A model generated the notes under the pieces. It searched no databases and was not told the origin of the DNA. It saw only the letters and a program-made list of their open reading frames with translations. The position numbers and the translations under genes are program-made. From Allorhodopirellula solitaria (lineage in GTDB: Bacteria > Planctomycetota > Planctomycetia > Pirellulales > Pirellulaceae), in assembly GCF_007859855.1 (NCBI RefSeq), contig NZ_SJPK01000010.1:1-64000 (forward strand): DNA of 64,000 nucleotides, written 5' to 3'. Below are positions 1 to 9,632 of the stretch, piece after piece; within the stretch, counting starts at the first letter, position 1; the number at the start of each line of letters is the position of its first letter.

Positions 1-284
1 CAGGTCGCCTAATTCAAGCCAAGCGAACTCCGATTCAATCCATTCCATCGCCGCAGCCCTCCCTGAGCACACTAAGATCCTTTATGTGCCTGTGTATCTA
101 CCCGAAAAGATGTGTAGGATAAAGAGGGCGTTGCCTGGGGCTTTCATAGAACTGCCCCGTTGGGGCGTTGTCATGAGCTATCTTCAGCAATCGATAGAAT
201 GCTGCACTTGTGGGTAACCAACAGGAGACGACGAGTCCACTACGATGCTGGGGGGACTCGTGGCCTCGTCCACTACGGTGTTGC
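1..284. other. Gene-free left edge with dispersed-repeat hairpins
   Basis: No convincing gene is seen. The stretch contains a short perfect hairpin GCCCC-GTT-GGGGC at 154-166, embedded in a GC-box-like sequence of the kind often dispersed in planctomycete genomes, and a larger hairpin at 231-261 described separately. A 99-residue open frame on the minus strand runs from here into the ketoacyl synthase gene but looks like a repeat-derived shadow. Confidence 0.4.
231..261 (-). terminator. Candidate terminator hairpin after the ketoacyl synthase gene
   Basis: Perfect 8-bp stem ACGAGTCC / GGACTCGT with a 15-nt loop, 24 bp downstream of the synthase stop codon on the minus strand. There is no clear U-tract, so it could equally be a dispersed palindrome; a similar actctggGACTCG sequence lies near 3090. 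Confidence 0.35.
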
Positions 285-1661
285 TTAGCGGCGGATCCAG
301 ACTGCGGCAGCTTGTCCTTGAGGGGAGACGTTGACTTTGATGAAGCTATCGCCTGCTGCGACGTTGGAGCCGGTAACCGCACGGATCGGGCAGTCATCGG
401 CCAATTTGTCGAGGTTGCGGATCGCGAACAGGTCGCTGCCCAGAGACATCAGGCTGCTGATGATCTCCACCATCCCACTGCCGGCACCGAGATTGCCAAA
501 GTGCCCCTTGGCAGTCGTCACAGGAGGTTGGGACGAGGCATCACCGAACACGTCGACGATTGCCGCAGCCTCGTCGCGATCGCATCCGACATCGGACAGC
601 CCATGGGCGTGAATGTGTCCGATCGGTGTGTCGCCATGGCCCCGTGACTGGGCCGAGCGAATCGCCGCTCGCAAGGCGTTGGCGATCGCGATTTGAATCG
701 GGCGGGGACCGGCTGATTCACCGGCCGCGCTGGTTCCGTAACCAATGACTTCGCCGAGAATGTTGGCACCTCGAGCCTCCGCGTGCTCGCGAGATTCACA
801 AAGCATCGAGGCGGCACCTTCGCCGAGCACGCTGCCGTCGCGGGAGGCGTCAAAGGGCCGTGACATCTCAGTGGGATCTTCGCGGTCAGCGGCCAGTTGT
901 TCTTGGGTCGACGCGTGCAGGGTGCGGAGTGGATGGACCCGTGAGCCGGTCGCTCCCACGACGAGGGCATCAGCGTGGCCTCGCATGATCGTCGAAGTGG
1001 CCTCGGCGATCGCGGCGCAGCTCGACGCTTCTCGCACGGTCAGAGAATTATTCGGCCCACGAAGATCGTTGTAAATCGCGATATGCGAAGCCGGCATATT
1101 GGGTAGGTATTTCAACAGCCAAAGAGGACTGATCTTCGGCAATCCCTGCTGCCCCCATTTCGAAAACTGGAATTCGCCGTCCTCGATACAGGCCGCGATC
1201 CCCTCGGCGTATTCCTCGGGCAGGGACATGATGTAATCGCTGCCGAAGAGCACCCCGGTGCGATCACGATCAAACTTTTCGGTCGTGAACCCGGCGTCAT
1301 GCAGCGCCAGCTGGGCCGAGGCGACGCCCATCTCGATCTCACGGCACATCACTTTGCTGCCCTTTTTGATCGTTCGCTGCATCGGTTTTTCGAGCGGCCC
1401 GTAATCTTTGATGTCGCCCGTGAATCCGCGTGCCTCGGCCCCGTGACTGGTGCAATAGGCTCCCAAGGGAATTTGCGTGAACTCGGCAATCCCCGAGCGT
1501 CCGCTGCGGAGGCCCTCGAGGAGGTCGCCAGGTGTATTTCCCAACGGGCTGATGACTCCCAACCCCGTGATCACGACGCTGGAGGACGGTTTTCTCGCCA
1601 AAGTCGCCGCGGCTGGTGAAGGAGCGACGTCGGAGGTGGTTTGGGCAGTGGTTGCGGGCAT
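285..1661 (-). CDS. Beta-ketoacyl-ACP synthase (KAS I/II type)
   Basis: Condenses malonyl-ACP with an acyl-ACP in fatty-acid or polyketide-type chain elongation; cytoplasmic. From the start chosen here (Met of MPATTAQ) the protein is 458 residues, slightly longer than a typical FabF of about 410, the excess being an N-terminal Pro/Ala-rich extension of about 27 residues before the VVITGLGVISPLG start of the fold. The thiolase-fold triad is visible: Cys215 in EASSCAAIAEA, His353 in HAHGLSD (usual form HGT) and Lys385/His387 in KGHFGNLGAG. An upstream Met at 1715 would add 18 residues of poor character. It stands alone, with no acpP or fabG beside it, so it may serve a specialised pathway rather than housekeeping synthesis. 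Confidence 0.88.
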   Translation of the reverse strand: MPATTAQTTSDVAPSPAAATLARKPSSSVVITGLGVISPLGNTPGDLLEGLRSGRSGIAEFTQIPLGAYCTSHGAEARGFTGDIKDYGPLEKPMQRTIKKGSKVMCREIEMGVASAQLALHDAGFTTEKFDRDRTGVLFGSDYIMSLPEEYAEGIAACIEDGEFQFSKWGQQGLPKISPLWLLKYLPNMPASHIAIYNDLRGPNNSLTVREASSCAAIAEATSTIMRGHADALVVGATGSRVHPLRTLHASTQEQLAADREDPTEMSRPFDASRDGSVLGEGAASMLCESREHAEARGANILGEVIGYGTSAAGESAGPRPIQIAIANALRAAIRSAQSRGHGDTPIGHIHAHGLSDVGCDRDEAAAIVDVFGDASSQPPVTTAKGHFGNLGAGSGMVEIISSLMSLGSDLFAIRNLDKLADDCPIRAVTGSNVAAGDSFIKVNVSPQGQAAAVWIRR

Positions 1662-1862
1662 GGACAATTGACGCAGACAAAAGAAACTGAATTCACGACG
1701 CTGGGAAGATAGCAAATCCTGCCGCTCGAAGGAACGTCGCTATGAACCGATCGAAAAACGGTGAGCCTATCCTAGCCGCCCATATCGGGCCAAGTCATTT
1801 TGAAGCGGAAACCACGACTCGGTAAGAATCCGCCCGGATTTGTTTCGGGAAGGGTACCGAGC

Positions 1863-3050
1863 CTAGGTCAACCGCAATCGCTGCAGGGCGTCAATTAGCT
1901 CACGGCCGGCGAGTTCAATCTCGTCGCTAGTCGTCATCCGGCCAATCCCCATTCGCACGCTGCGGCGGGCCTGTGATTCGCTCAATCCCATTGCTAACAA
2001 CACGTGACTGGCGACCGGATCGCTGCTGCTACACGCCGATCCGCTGCTAAAGGCCACCCCGGGGGCCGCCGCCATCCACGTCTCTCCCTCCACCTCCCGC
2101 AAGTGAAAATTAAGATTCCCAGACACACGGCTGGAACGATCCGACAGCGGGGGGCCGTTGATTTCCAGCCCGTCGATGGAGCCGCGGAGGATATCCCAAA
2201 GCTGATTTCGCAGCGTCTCGATCCGCGCTGACTCGCCGCCGTGCGGGTCGGCAGACGTCTTGGCCAGCGACAAGGCGGTGGCCATTGCGATGATCCCCGC
2301 CGGGTTCATCGTCCCGCTGCGGAGCCCCTGTTGTTGTCCGCCACCGACGATTTGCGGCCGTAAACGCACACGCCGTTCACCTCCGCCCGCGACGAGAAAC
2401 CCGACGCCTTTGGGACCATAAAACTTGTGAGCCGAGGCGCTGACCAGGTCCAGCCCCATTTCGGCCACGTCGAGCGGTATCCGTCCGATCGCTTGCGTCG
2501 CATCACAGTGCACCAACGCGTCGGCCGCGTGTGCGATCCGCACGACTTCCCGGATGGGGTGAATGGCCCCTATTTCATTATTGACCAGCATCATGTTGAC
2601 CAGGGCCGTGTCGGGCGTGATCGCAGCGGCGAGAGCATCCAGATCGATCGTCCCGGGAGCGGCCTCGCCCCCACTCTGCTGAGGATGAACGCGGACGTGG
2701 CTCACCTCGACACCGGATCGCTGCAGATCGGAGGCAACGTCGAGCACCGCGGGGTGTTCAGTGCTGCAGACGACCATGTGATTGCGGCGGTTCCGGGGAT
2801 GCGTCATCACGCCTCGCATCGCCAGATTGATGCTCTCGGTAGCCCCCGAGGTCATCAGCAGCGAACTGGCCGGGGCGCCAATCGCACCAGCAATCGACTC
2901 GATCGCGCCGTTCATGGCCTCGGCAACCTGCCGGCCTGCCGCGTGCGAATCACTGTGCGGATTGGCGAAGGAATCACTCAACCATGGCAACATGGCCTCG
3001 ACGACCCGCCGGTCGCAAGGCGTCGTGGCGTGATAGTCCAAGTAGATCAT
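1863..3050 (-). CDS. Cysteine desulfurase (NifS/IscS family)
   Basis: PLP enzyme that removes sulfur from L-cysteine for Fe-S cluster or tRNA thiolation pathways. 395 residues, the normal length. The N-terminus MIYLDYHATTPCD is the classic start. His99 and Glu98 occur in STEHPAV, Asp183 in HCDATQAIG, the Schiff-base lysine is Lys209 in SASAHKFYGPKG, and the persulfide cysteine is Cys340 in SSGSACSSSD. The short SxSACxSS active loop fits the NifS/IscS (group I) class. No iscU, iscR or thiI is adjacent, so the partner cannot be inferred from context. Confidence 0.93.
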   Translation of the reverse strand: MIYLDYHATTPCDRRVVEAMLPWLSDSFANPHSDSHAAGRQVAEAMNGAIESIAGAIGAPASSLLMTSGATESINLAMRGVMTHPRNRRNHMVVCSTEHPAVLDVASDLQRSGVEVSHVRVHPQQSGGEAAPGTIDLDALAAAITPDTALVNMMLVNNEIGAIHPIREVVRIAHAADALVHCDATQAIGRIPLDVAEMGLDLVSASAHKFYGPKGVGFLVAGGGERRVRLRPQIVGGGQQQGLRSGTMNPAGIIAMATALSLAKTSADPHGGESARIETLRNQLWDILRGSIDGLEINGPPLSDRSSRVSGNLNFHLREVEGETWMAAAPGVAFSSGSACSSSDPVASHVLLAMGLSESQARRSVRMGIGRMTTSDEIELAGRELIDALQRLRLT

Positions 3051-3136
3051 GATGGCCGCCGAGACTCATGGGTAGCCGAGTCACTCTGGGACTCGGGCGA
3101 ATGTCGAGAAGCGGCATTCTCTCCGAGACTCCGGCG

Positions 3137-3228
3137 TGTGTCCAGAAAGGACACATCGACTACGGATCGACGCGAGTAAGTGGGACGCGTCGGCCACTAC
3201 ACTGCGTGCCTCGCAGAGACACGCAGTG
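3137..3228 (-). terminator. Two hairpins between exported protein and cysteine desulfurase genes
   Basis: Two perfect hairpins lie in the 200-bp gap downstream of the minus-strand exported-protein gene: TGTGTCC-AGAAA-GGACACA at 3137-3155 and CACTGCGTG / CACGCAGTG at 3200-3228 with an 11-nt loop. They are the best candidates for transcript termination or mRNA 3'-end stabilisation. Neither has an obvious U-run. Confidence 0.4.
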
Positions 3229-3251
3229 ACAAACGTACTTCGCAGGTCGAC

Positions 3252-4337
3252 TTAGTACAGAGAATTCTCTGCGTCTCCCTGGCTCGCCATTTGCTTTGGC
3301 TCTTGCGGCTGATAGGAGTTTTGGAAAACCTTCCAATCGCTCGGTGGCTTCTCATCGATAAAGTTTTTCATGAATCGATCGAAGAGGCCCTGTGAAATCG
3401 AATTGCGTTTCACGTCGACGAACTCATAGTGGTCCCACCGCGGCGCCGTTTTGATGTTGAAGTTTGGAGCATACATCAGCAGCGCTTCGGGCATGTACGT
3501 TTTCTCGTTCAAGGCAATCTGAACGAGTTTGTATTGCGAACGATCTTCTTGGCGTTTGGGATAGGCCTCGATCAGAATCATGCCCTCCTTGGGTGCCTGC
3601 ACCTGCCGCACCCAATATCGCTCGACGATCTGTTTGGCGTCGAGATTGAACACGAACGGCAGTGGACTTTCGAAAATCTTCTTACCACGCATCTCAGGCG
3701 GCAATTGTTGGATACGGCATTCTTTCTTGCTGTGGTCGAACTCGAGCAACTCTTCGCCGTTGCATACCCAGTGCTCACCGAACTGTCCCGGTTTTTCGCT
3801 GTACTGGGGTTTCTCATCCTTCATGCCATCGAAAGTGAGTTTCTGATCGACTTTGAACAAGCCACGGTCGGGCGCGGCGTACTTGATCTCGCCCTGGCAC
3901 TTGGTGGCGTGAACTCCGGCTGGGGCAGCAAAGAGATCGTAGTGCCAGCGTTGGAACCTACATTCGAGCGTCTTGGTGCCCTTGCTCTGAGTCTCCCAGG
4001 CGTGCAGCATCGCGCTGAGCTGGGCTTGAGCTTTCGCATCTAGCGGTGCGAAGGGTGCGGTGAGATTGGCCGGGACGGCGTGACTCGTGGCCCCGTTCTG
4101 CAGCGCCGCATTCTGAGCAGCTGTGGTTTGGGCTGCGCTGCCCGCCTGGGGTGGCCTCGCTTGGTTCTGAGCTGACGCGGGGGCTGCCCCCACCGTCGAT
4201 AGCAATAATCCTGTCACTGCAATCTTGGTCGCCAGCGAGCGGGTGCGACGCGCCCGCTCAGCTACACAACATAAAAGTGAAGCCATCGGCAACCGCGCCA
4301 GGCCAGTGGGGGGGCAACAGAGATTCATTCGCATCAT
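3252..4337 (-). CDS. Exported planctomycetal protein, TIGR03009 type
   Basis: About 361 residues with an N-terminal export signal (hydrophobic KIAVTGLLLSTVGAAPASA, cleavage likely after ASA). A Gln/Ala-rich linker is followed by a single globular domain containing WETQSKGTKTLECRFQRWHYD and a beta-rich stretch (GEIKYAAPDRGLFKVDQ) like the planctomycete-specific TIGR03009 domain, which has a LolA/LolB-like look. Function unknown; a periplasmic lipoprotein- or lipid-handling role is inference only. Start is uncertain: an AAGG sequence directly upstream suits the fourth codon (ATG at 4328) better than the first. Transcribed away from the DUF11 gene. Confidence 0.75.
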   Translation of the reverse strand: MMRMNLCCPPTGLARLPMASLLCCVAERARRTRSLATKIAVTGLLLSTVGAAPASAQNQARPPQAGSAAQTTAAQNAALQNGATSHAVPANLTAPFAPLDAKAQAQLSAMLHAWETQSKGTKTLECRFQRWHYDLFAAPAGVHATKCQGEIKYAAPDRGLFKVDQKLTFDGMKDEKPQYSEKPGQFGEHWVCNGEELLEFDHSKKECRIQQLPPEMRGKKIFESPLPFVFNLDAKQIVERYWVRQVQAPKEGMILIEAYPKRQEDRSQYKLVQIALNEKTYMPEALLMYAPNFNIKTAPRWDHYEFVDVKRNSISQGLFDRFMKNFIDEKPPSDWKVFQNSYQPQEPKQMASQGDAENSLY

Positions 4338-4661
4338 CCTTGACGCATCGAGTCGGGGTGGGCAGGACGAAACCGTCCGTTTGGGAACACCCTAACCGAT
4401 CGAGCCCAACCAGGGAAAGACCGAAAACAGCAACAGAGCCCCTCGTTTTCACACCCATTTCCACGGTTTTCTTCAAGTTTTCTCTCTTGGCGGCAGCACC
4501 GCCAATTTGATAGAGGCTAGGCAATACTCAACCTGCAGTTCTGAAGAGATCGCGGAGGTTGGTCTTACTAGTATCACCGAACAGACGTCCAGGACTCCTG
4601 CCACTTCGGTGGCAATACAGGGCGTTCACCCGCCCCGCGGACACGCAAAGGAATGCGAACG
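4338..4661. other. Divergent intergenic region
   Basis: About 320 bp between the minus-strand TIGR03009-type gene and the plus-strand DUF11 gene. It must hold promoters for both directions. A pyrimidine-rich, AT-richer patch occurs around 4440-4500; no consensus box or operator was recognised. An 88-residue minus-strand open frame crosses it but shows no family resemblance. Confidence 0.4.
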
Positions 4662-7604
4662 ATGATGGATTTCGGAAAACGACTGTCTTGGCGTCTCAGC
4701 GGCGGCGTCGCCGCTGTCGCGATGGGAGCCCTCGCTGCTGCTCAAGCCCAGTGGCAAGACCTGCCGCCCGAGACCGATTCGCCACAGCAACAAGCGTCCA
4801 TCGCCGATTCGCTTCCGCTTCCCATTGCTGCCGACGAAGGCCCAACCTCGCCCGTCCAGCCCGCTAACTTTCTGGCCGCTATCCCACCGACTGATTCCCA
4901 GAACAGTCCCGCGGGATTTGCCGCTGAACAGTCACAGCCCGGCCTCGATGACGCCCCCCCCGAAACCTTTGTCGCCCAAGTTGCTCATGAGGAACCTGTT
5001 CAAGGTTTCGATGACGCCCCCCCCGAGGACGCCGCTGATGGTCCGGCTACGGAGGCATCAATGTCACTGCCGGCACCAGGATTCGGCCCAGCCGGCATGA
5101 TGGGTCTCCCCAGCGAGACGACGGATCCCGATCAGGCGACCGGCCCAGAATCCAGCCCGACCGGCAACGAAGGCCCCGCCATGGCGATGTCCTACATGGG
5201 GTTGCCCGAAACCGATGCTGGACCACCACCCGCTCCAGCGGATTCCGCACCGCCGGAACAAGGATTCGCAATGGAACAGGTTCCTGAGATGGGACAGGCT
5301 CCTGAGATGGGACAGGACAGTCCGATCGCACAGTCCCCCGAGATGTCCGAGACCGGGTCGCTGCCGGAGATCCAGTTTGAGCAGGGACCGATGATGATGG
5401 ATTCAGCGCCAGCCGCTGGCGAAGCACCATCCGCTGGCGAAGCTCCGTCGATGATGGCAATGCCCCCGCCCCAGACACGTTCAGCTACCAGTGCTGGACC
5501 CACCATGGGCGTTCCCGCCCCGGGCCCCGACGCGGCACCGATGAACGCGATGCCCGAGATGGCATCCATGTCAGCCGCCGCGCCCATGCATGAGACTCCC
5601 CCCATGGATGATTCCGGGCCCATGAACGGCCCAGGACCTGTCCACAGCGCAGGCCCAATGCACAGCGCAGGCCCAATGCACGACGCAGGCCCAAGGAACG
5701 CGATGGGAGCGATGGCTGGCCCCGTCGATGAAGCGGGCCCTATGTACGGAAGCGCCCCAGCACCGTCGGCCGGTCAAGAAACACCGGCCATGCAGGGCTA
5801 TGCGGGCCCGGCCAACAGCGGCCCCAGTGAATCCTTTGGCAACAACTCGCTGAGACAGCCCGCGGCCATGGAGAACCAACTGCGTTCCGCCCCCGTCGCC
5901 GCGACGGCAGGACCGAATCAGCCCTCGGAACCGGCACTGCCCGAGTTGCCCCAACCGACACAGTACTCCAGTGGTCCCGCTGGCGGCATGTCTGGATACG
6001 ATCCTGCGAACACCCAGGCCTCTGCTGCGGCTGCGCCAGACTCTTATGCCTCCAGCCCGGCCATGAGCGGCCTCGGCGCGCCGGCCGCTCAAACCCCAGC
6101 TCAATTCGCTGGGCACCAGCGGGAGGGCAACCCAGCGATGGGCATGCCGGGGCGACCGGGCAGCGGAACACCTCAGGATCAGTATTTGGCAGCCGGTGAC
6201 GATCCCGTCTCGATTAATTTGCCGGGCGATCGCAAACTCGAAGGCGTGCAAACGCCGAGCATTGTCATCCACAAACGGGCTCCTGCGGAAGTCAAGGTCG
6301 GCCAGCCCGCCACGTTTGTGATCCAGGTCCGCAACACTGGTACTTCCGAAGCTCTCGGCGTGCTCGTTCACGACCGTGTCCCGGCAGGCATGGAACTCGT
6401 CGATGCAACCCCGGCCCCAACCATGCAAGGCGATCTGCTCGTCTGGCAACTCGGCGCGATGCCCGCTGGCGACGAACGCTCGATCACGATGCAACTGGTC
6501 CCGCAAGAGGAAGGTGAACTCGGCAGTGTCGCCCGGGTCACTTTCGAAGCCGCCGCATCGGTGCGAACACGATCCACCCGCCCCGAACTCAAAATCACTC
6601 AACGGGCGCCGCAAAAGGTGCTCATCGGACAACAACTCGAGATTGAACTGGAAGTGGCCAACGTCGGCACCGGCGCAGCGACGGGCGTGATCCTGCAGGC
6701 TGACGTGCCGCCAGGACTCGACCATCCCAATGGCCGACAACTCGACAACGCGATTGGATCCCTACGTCCGGGTGAAGTTCGTAAGGAAGTTCTGCGGATG
6801 CGTGCGGTAGAACCGGGCATGATCGAAAACGTCGTGCTGCTGACCTCCGAAGACGCCCAGCCTGCCAAACACTCCGTCAACGTGGAGGTCGTCTCGCCGA
6901 AATTGAAGGTGGCTGCCTCCGGCCCGAGTCGCCGGTTCCTCGAACGTCAGGCCACTTACGAGGTCAAGATCGAGAATCCTGGCACCGCATCGGCCCGCAA
7001 TGTCGAGGTGCTCGCTCGACTCGATCGCGGATTCACCTTCGTTAGCACCGAGAACAATGGCCAGTACGACGCCAACCTTCACGCTGTCCGCTGGTCGATC
7101 GTGGAACTGCCCGCTGGTGAAATCGCGTCGGTCCCACTCACGCTGCTACCCGTCGAAGCGGGTGACCAGGTCATCCGGATGGAAGCCTCCGCGGATCTCG
7201 ACACACGCAGCGAAAGCGAACATACCGTGGCTGTGGAATCCCAAGCCGAACTGAGCTTCAGCATCGCTGACACCGCCGACCCCATCGAACTCGGCAGCGA
7301 GACCACCTACGAGATCAAGGTCAAGAACGTGGGCTCGCGAAACGACACGAACGTGCAAGTTCAGTTGCTACTGCCGCCGGGCCTCGAGATGCTCGAAAGC
7401 GACTCCGACGCTGGCACCGACGGACGCGGTGGCGTGGTCTTCGCACCGCATGCCAACCTGCCTGCCGGCGGCGACTTGACGTATCGCATTCGTGTCCGTG
7501 GCGTGCAGCCCGACACGCACGTGATCAAGGCTGTTGTGACCAGCGAACAATCACGCGTGCCAGTGACCAAGGAAGAGAGCACGATGGTCTACGCCGACCA
7601 GTAG
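4662..7604 (+). CDS. Large surface protein with four DUF11 domains
   Basis: About 980 residues. A signal peptide (RLSWRLSGGVAAVAMGALAAAQAQ) leads into roughly 490 residues of low-complexity Met/Pro/Gly/Ala/Glu-rich sequence containing short tandem repeats (EMGQAPEMGQ, AGPMHSAGPMHSAGPMH, paired FDDAPPE motifs). From about residue 530 there are four consecutive DUF11 immunoglobulin-like domains, each opening with a VGQPATFVIQVRNTG-like strand pair; this fold is common in cell-surface and adhesin proteins. AAAGGA at 4647-4652 is well placed for the ATG at 4662 (or 4665) and too close to the ATG at 4653. Likely exported and envelope-associated. The low-complexity half is probably disordered and a target of repeat-length variation. 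Confidence 0.8.
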   Translation: MMDFGKRLSWRLSGGVAAVAMGALAAAQAQWQDLPPETDSPQQQASIADSLPLPIAADEGPTSPVQPANFLAAIPPTDSQNSPAGFAAEQSQPGLDDAPPETFVAQVAHEEPVQGFDDAPPEDAADGPATEASMSLPAPGFGPAGMMGLPSETTDPDQATGPESSPTGNEGPAMAMSYMGLPETDAGPPPAPADSAPPEQGFAMEQVPEMGQAPEMGQDSPIAQSPEMSETGSLPEIQFEQGPMMMDSAPAAGEAPSAGEAPSMMAMPPPQTRSATSAGPTMGVPAPGPDAAPMNAMPEMASMSAAAPMHETPPMDDSGPMNGPGPVHSAGPMHSAGPMHDAGPRNAMGAMAGPVDEAGPMYGSAPAPSAGQETPAMQGYAGPANSGPSESFGNNSLRQPAAMENQLRSAPVAATAGPNQPSEPALPELPQPTQYSSGPAGGMSGYDPANTQASAAAAPDSYASSPAMSGLGAPAAQTPAQFAGHQREGNPAMGMPGRPGSGTPQDQYLAAGDDPVSINLPGDRKLEGVQTPSIVIHKRAPAEVKVGQPATFVIQVRNTGTSEALGVLVHDRVPAGMELVDATPAPTMQGDLLVWQLGAMPAGDERSITMQLVPQEEGELGSVARVTFEAAASVRTRSTRPELKITQRAPQKVLIGQQLEIELEVANVGTGAATGVILQADVPPGLDHPNGRQLDNAIGSLRPGEVRKEVLRMRAVEPGMIENVVLLTSEDAQPAKHSVNVEVVSPKLKVAASGPSRRFLERQATYEVKIENPGTASARNVEVLARLDRGFTFVSTENNGQYDANLHAVRWSIVELPAGEIASVPLTLLPVEAGDQVIRMEASADLDTRSESEHTVAVESQAELSFSIADTADPIELGSETTYEIKVKNVGSRNDTNVQVQLLLPPGLEMLESDSDAGTDGRGGVVFAPHANLPAGGDLTYRIRVRGVQPDTHVIKAVVTSEQSRVPVTKEESTMVYADQ
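5643..5696 (+). repeat. In-frame 18-bp tandem repeat in the DUF11 gene
   Basis: Three units of 18 bp, the first two identical (CACAGCGCAGGCCCAATG) and the third degenerate, encoding SAGPMH. A second 18-bp pair occurs at 5279-5314. Unit length keeps the frame. Confidence 0.85.
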
Positions 7605-7640
7605 CCCCTCGTGCTTGAGAATCCCGAACCGGTCGGTTGC

Positions 7641-8768
7641 TCATTCGAAGCCATCGACCGAATCGTCGCATGCTGCCGTCCCGAGGGTTCCCCATAAGCC
7701 GTAGGGACTGGCTCGGTCACTCCAGGCGTTGGGTGCGGACGCCCCGAAATCCCCCGATTCGATGCTGTCGGTGATGAATTTCACCGCCCCGTCGGCCATC
7801 AGCACATGCATGCCGCCCGCGTGGTGGCTGCCCCCAGAATAAACGCCATCGACGGCATCAAGCCCGTCGACTGCGAAACTGATCTGGTTGGGCGGCAGGA
7901 TCGTATTGATTAGGGCAACGCCCGCGGCACCATCGGCCCAGCGACCACCGCGGCCAAGCTCACTCAAGGGTGCTTCCTCCACGTAGAATGCGGGTCGCTG
8001 CGGGTCGACGAATTGGCGGGCATCTTGCGGCGCGTCGAGAAACGCTACAGGTTGCTCGACCAGATAACTCCCCTTGATCATTCGGTCGGACCGGTTGGCG
8101 ATCTCCGTCATCGCGATCGTGTTGGCGAGCCCGTCGAGCACATCTTTGAACCGCGTCTGCCGCTGGCTCGCGGCCGCAAAGACACCGCGCGGCGGCAATA
8201 GCTCACCGCTGTCGGATGTCTTCTCGTGGTACAGATCACGTCCGGCATCGCCGATACAGAACGCGTAGTTGGTCAGTCCAAACGGCGTCGGCTCTGCCGG
8301 ATCACTCGGACAACGCAACACACTGATTTGAGTCGCCCAAGGATCGTACGTCGCCCTCGTCGGAGCTGGCCCCATCGCGGGATAGGTGACACTGGCGTCC
8401 TGCAGCGGCGAGTTGATCTGATCCCACAGAGCCTGCTGCTCCAAATACGGAAGCATCGCCACCAATCCGCTCAGCCGCCCCGCGTTGTCACGCCAATGCG
8501 ATGTCCCCTGATCATCACCTGAGAAACTCCCCGTCCCTCCCATCGCTGGCGGAAGTTGTTGGTAAGAGGTGTGATAGAGGTGCATTGCCAGCCCGACCTG
8601 TTTGAAATTGTTTGAACACGACATGCGTCGCGCGGCAACACTCGATGTTCGCATGGCTGGCAGAAGCAAACCAACTAAAATCATGATGGTCGCGATGACG
8701 AAAAATAGCTCGAGCAGAGTAAACCCAGTGGGCCGGCGACGCGTTTCAATCCAGATGAGGTGATCCAT
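7641..8768 (-). CDS. DUF1559 pseudopilin-like protein
   Basis: 375 residues. The N-terminus has a type IV prepilin/pseudopilin signal, RRPTG followed by FTLLELFFVIATIMILVGLLLPA (Gly/Phe cleavage, Glu5 present), then RRMSCSNNFKQVGLAMHLYH, the hallmark of the DUF1559 family that is greatly expanded in planctomycetes. The C-terminal part holds the usual HHAGGMHVLMADGAVKFI motif. Likely an inner-membrane or surface pseudopilin; a precise role is unknown for the family. The chosen ATG places the signal a normal distance from the start; longer upstream reading only adds sequence from the preceding gene. It overlaps the end of the DUF2306 gene by 23 bp, so the two are probably co-transcribed. Confidence 0.88.
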   Translation of the reverse strand: MDHLIWIETRRRPTGFTLLELFFVIATIMILVGLLLPAMRTSSVAARRMSCSNNFKQVGLAMHLYHTSYQQLPPAMGGTGSFSGDDQGTSHWRDNAGRLSGLVAMLPYLEQQALWDQINSPLQDASVTYPAMGPAPTRATYDPWATQISVLRCPSDPAEPTPFGLTNYAFCIGDAGRDLYHEKTSDSGELLPPRGVFAAASQRQTRFKDVLDGLANTIAMTEIANRSDRMIKGSYLVEQPVAFLDAPQDARQFVDPQRPAFYVEEAPLSELGRGGRWADGAAGVALINTILPPNQISFAVDGLDAVDGVYSGGSHHAGGMHVLMADGAVKFITDSIESGDFGASAPNAWSDRASPYGLWGTLGTAACDDSVDGFE

Positions 8769-9504
8769 GACGATACCTTCGAGGGGAGACGAACTTCGAT
8801 AGACTCCATGGTAACTTGCTCGCGTGGCCATGGTAGTAACACCACACCTCGTAGCACGCGAGCGGCAACAGCCAACTTGCCCAGGCATTGAGGCGGTAGA
8901 ACCCAGGCGTATCCCGCTGGATCACGAACGCGGCCCCGGTGGCAAACCGCAACAATAGCGGCGACCCCAGCAAAATCGCCGAGCGAATCGCCCAGCGCCG
9001 ATGCGACCGCAGGTGCCCACCGATCGCCGTCACGGCCGCTGCGGCGACACTCAGACCGGTCGCCAGCGACAAGCAGACGAGGCCGACAGCCGCGACCGGC
9101 CCAGCGAGTGCGTGCGTGGCCATCACCAATCCGCTCGGCACGAGCAAGAAGACGACCAAGCCGAACTGCACGCGTCCGGCGACCCGGTGCCACTTGCTGG
9201 CGGCGGGATTCGGCTTCCGCCCCGTCGTGACCAATAGCACGGCGAGCAAGAGCGTTGTCGGGGCGACGATCAAGTGCGTGTAAAACGCGATGGCATAGAG
9301 CCCCGCAAATGTCGCCTCGCGGCCATGCAAAAAGGTCGATTGAAAATCGGCGGGGAAGTAGAACCGATACTCGACCAAAATCGTCACGAAGACCTTGGCT
9401 GCGACCAGGGCGAGGGCAAGCAGCAAGATCGTGCGGGGGCGTGGTCGCCGCAATCTCGCCATCGGCTGATGCGGTGGCGGCAGCGATGCGATGGTATCGC
9501 TCAT
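8746..9504 (-). CDS. DUF2306 integral membrane protein
   Basis: 252 residues with about seven hydrophobic segments. The arrangement EYRFYFPADFQSTFLHGRE, then FYTHLIVAPTTLLLAVLLV, KWHRVAGRVQFGLVV, and HRRWAIRSAILLGSPLLLRF resembles the DUF2306 family, with conserved His residues in the first third (His in FLHG, FYTH, KWHR). Function unknown; the conserved histidines suggest metal or haem ligation, which is inference. It precedes the pseudopilin gene and overlaps it. Confidence 0.75.
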   Translation of the reverse strand: MSDTIASLPPPHQPMARLRRPRPRTILLLALALVAAKVFVTILVEYRFYFPADFQSTFLHGREATFAGLYAIAFYTHLIVAPTTLLLAVLLVTTGRKPNPAASKWHRVAGRVQFGLVVFLLVPSGLVMATHALAGPVAAVGLVCLSLATGLSVAAAAVTAIGGHLRSHRRWAIRSAILLGSPLLLRFATGAAFVIQRDTPGFYRLNAWASWLLPLACYEVWCYYHGHASKLPWSLSKFVSPRRYRHGSPHLD

Positions 9505-9632
9505 CCGGTCGATCCTGTGAAAACGCAGGCGGCGCTGTCACGCTTTGAGAAGAGCTTCCCGGTGATTGAAAAGAGTGAATGCGAAGCGAGCTGCTTCAAC
9601 TTATCACGTCCCAGCCCGCTGCACAAATTTTT

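Noticed and set aside
98-397. 99-codon minus-strand frame at the left edge
   Set aside because: Overlaps the C-terminus of the ketoacyl synthase in another frame and reads a GC-box dispersed repeat; no gene features.
5571-6740. 389-codon minus-strand open frame opposite the DUF11 gene
   Set aside because: Antisense of the low-complexity repeat region, no domain signal.
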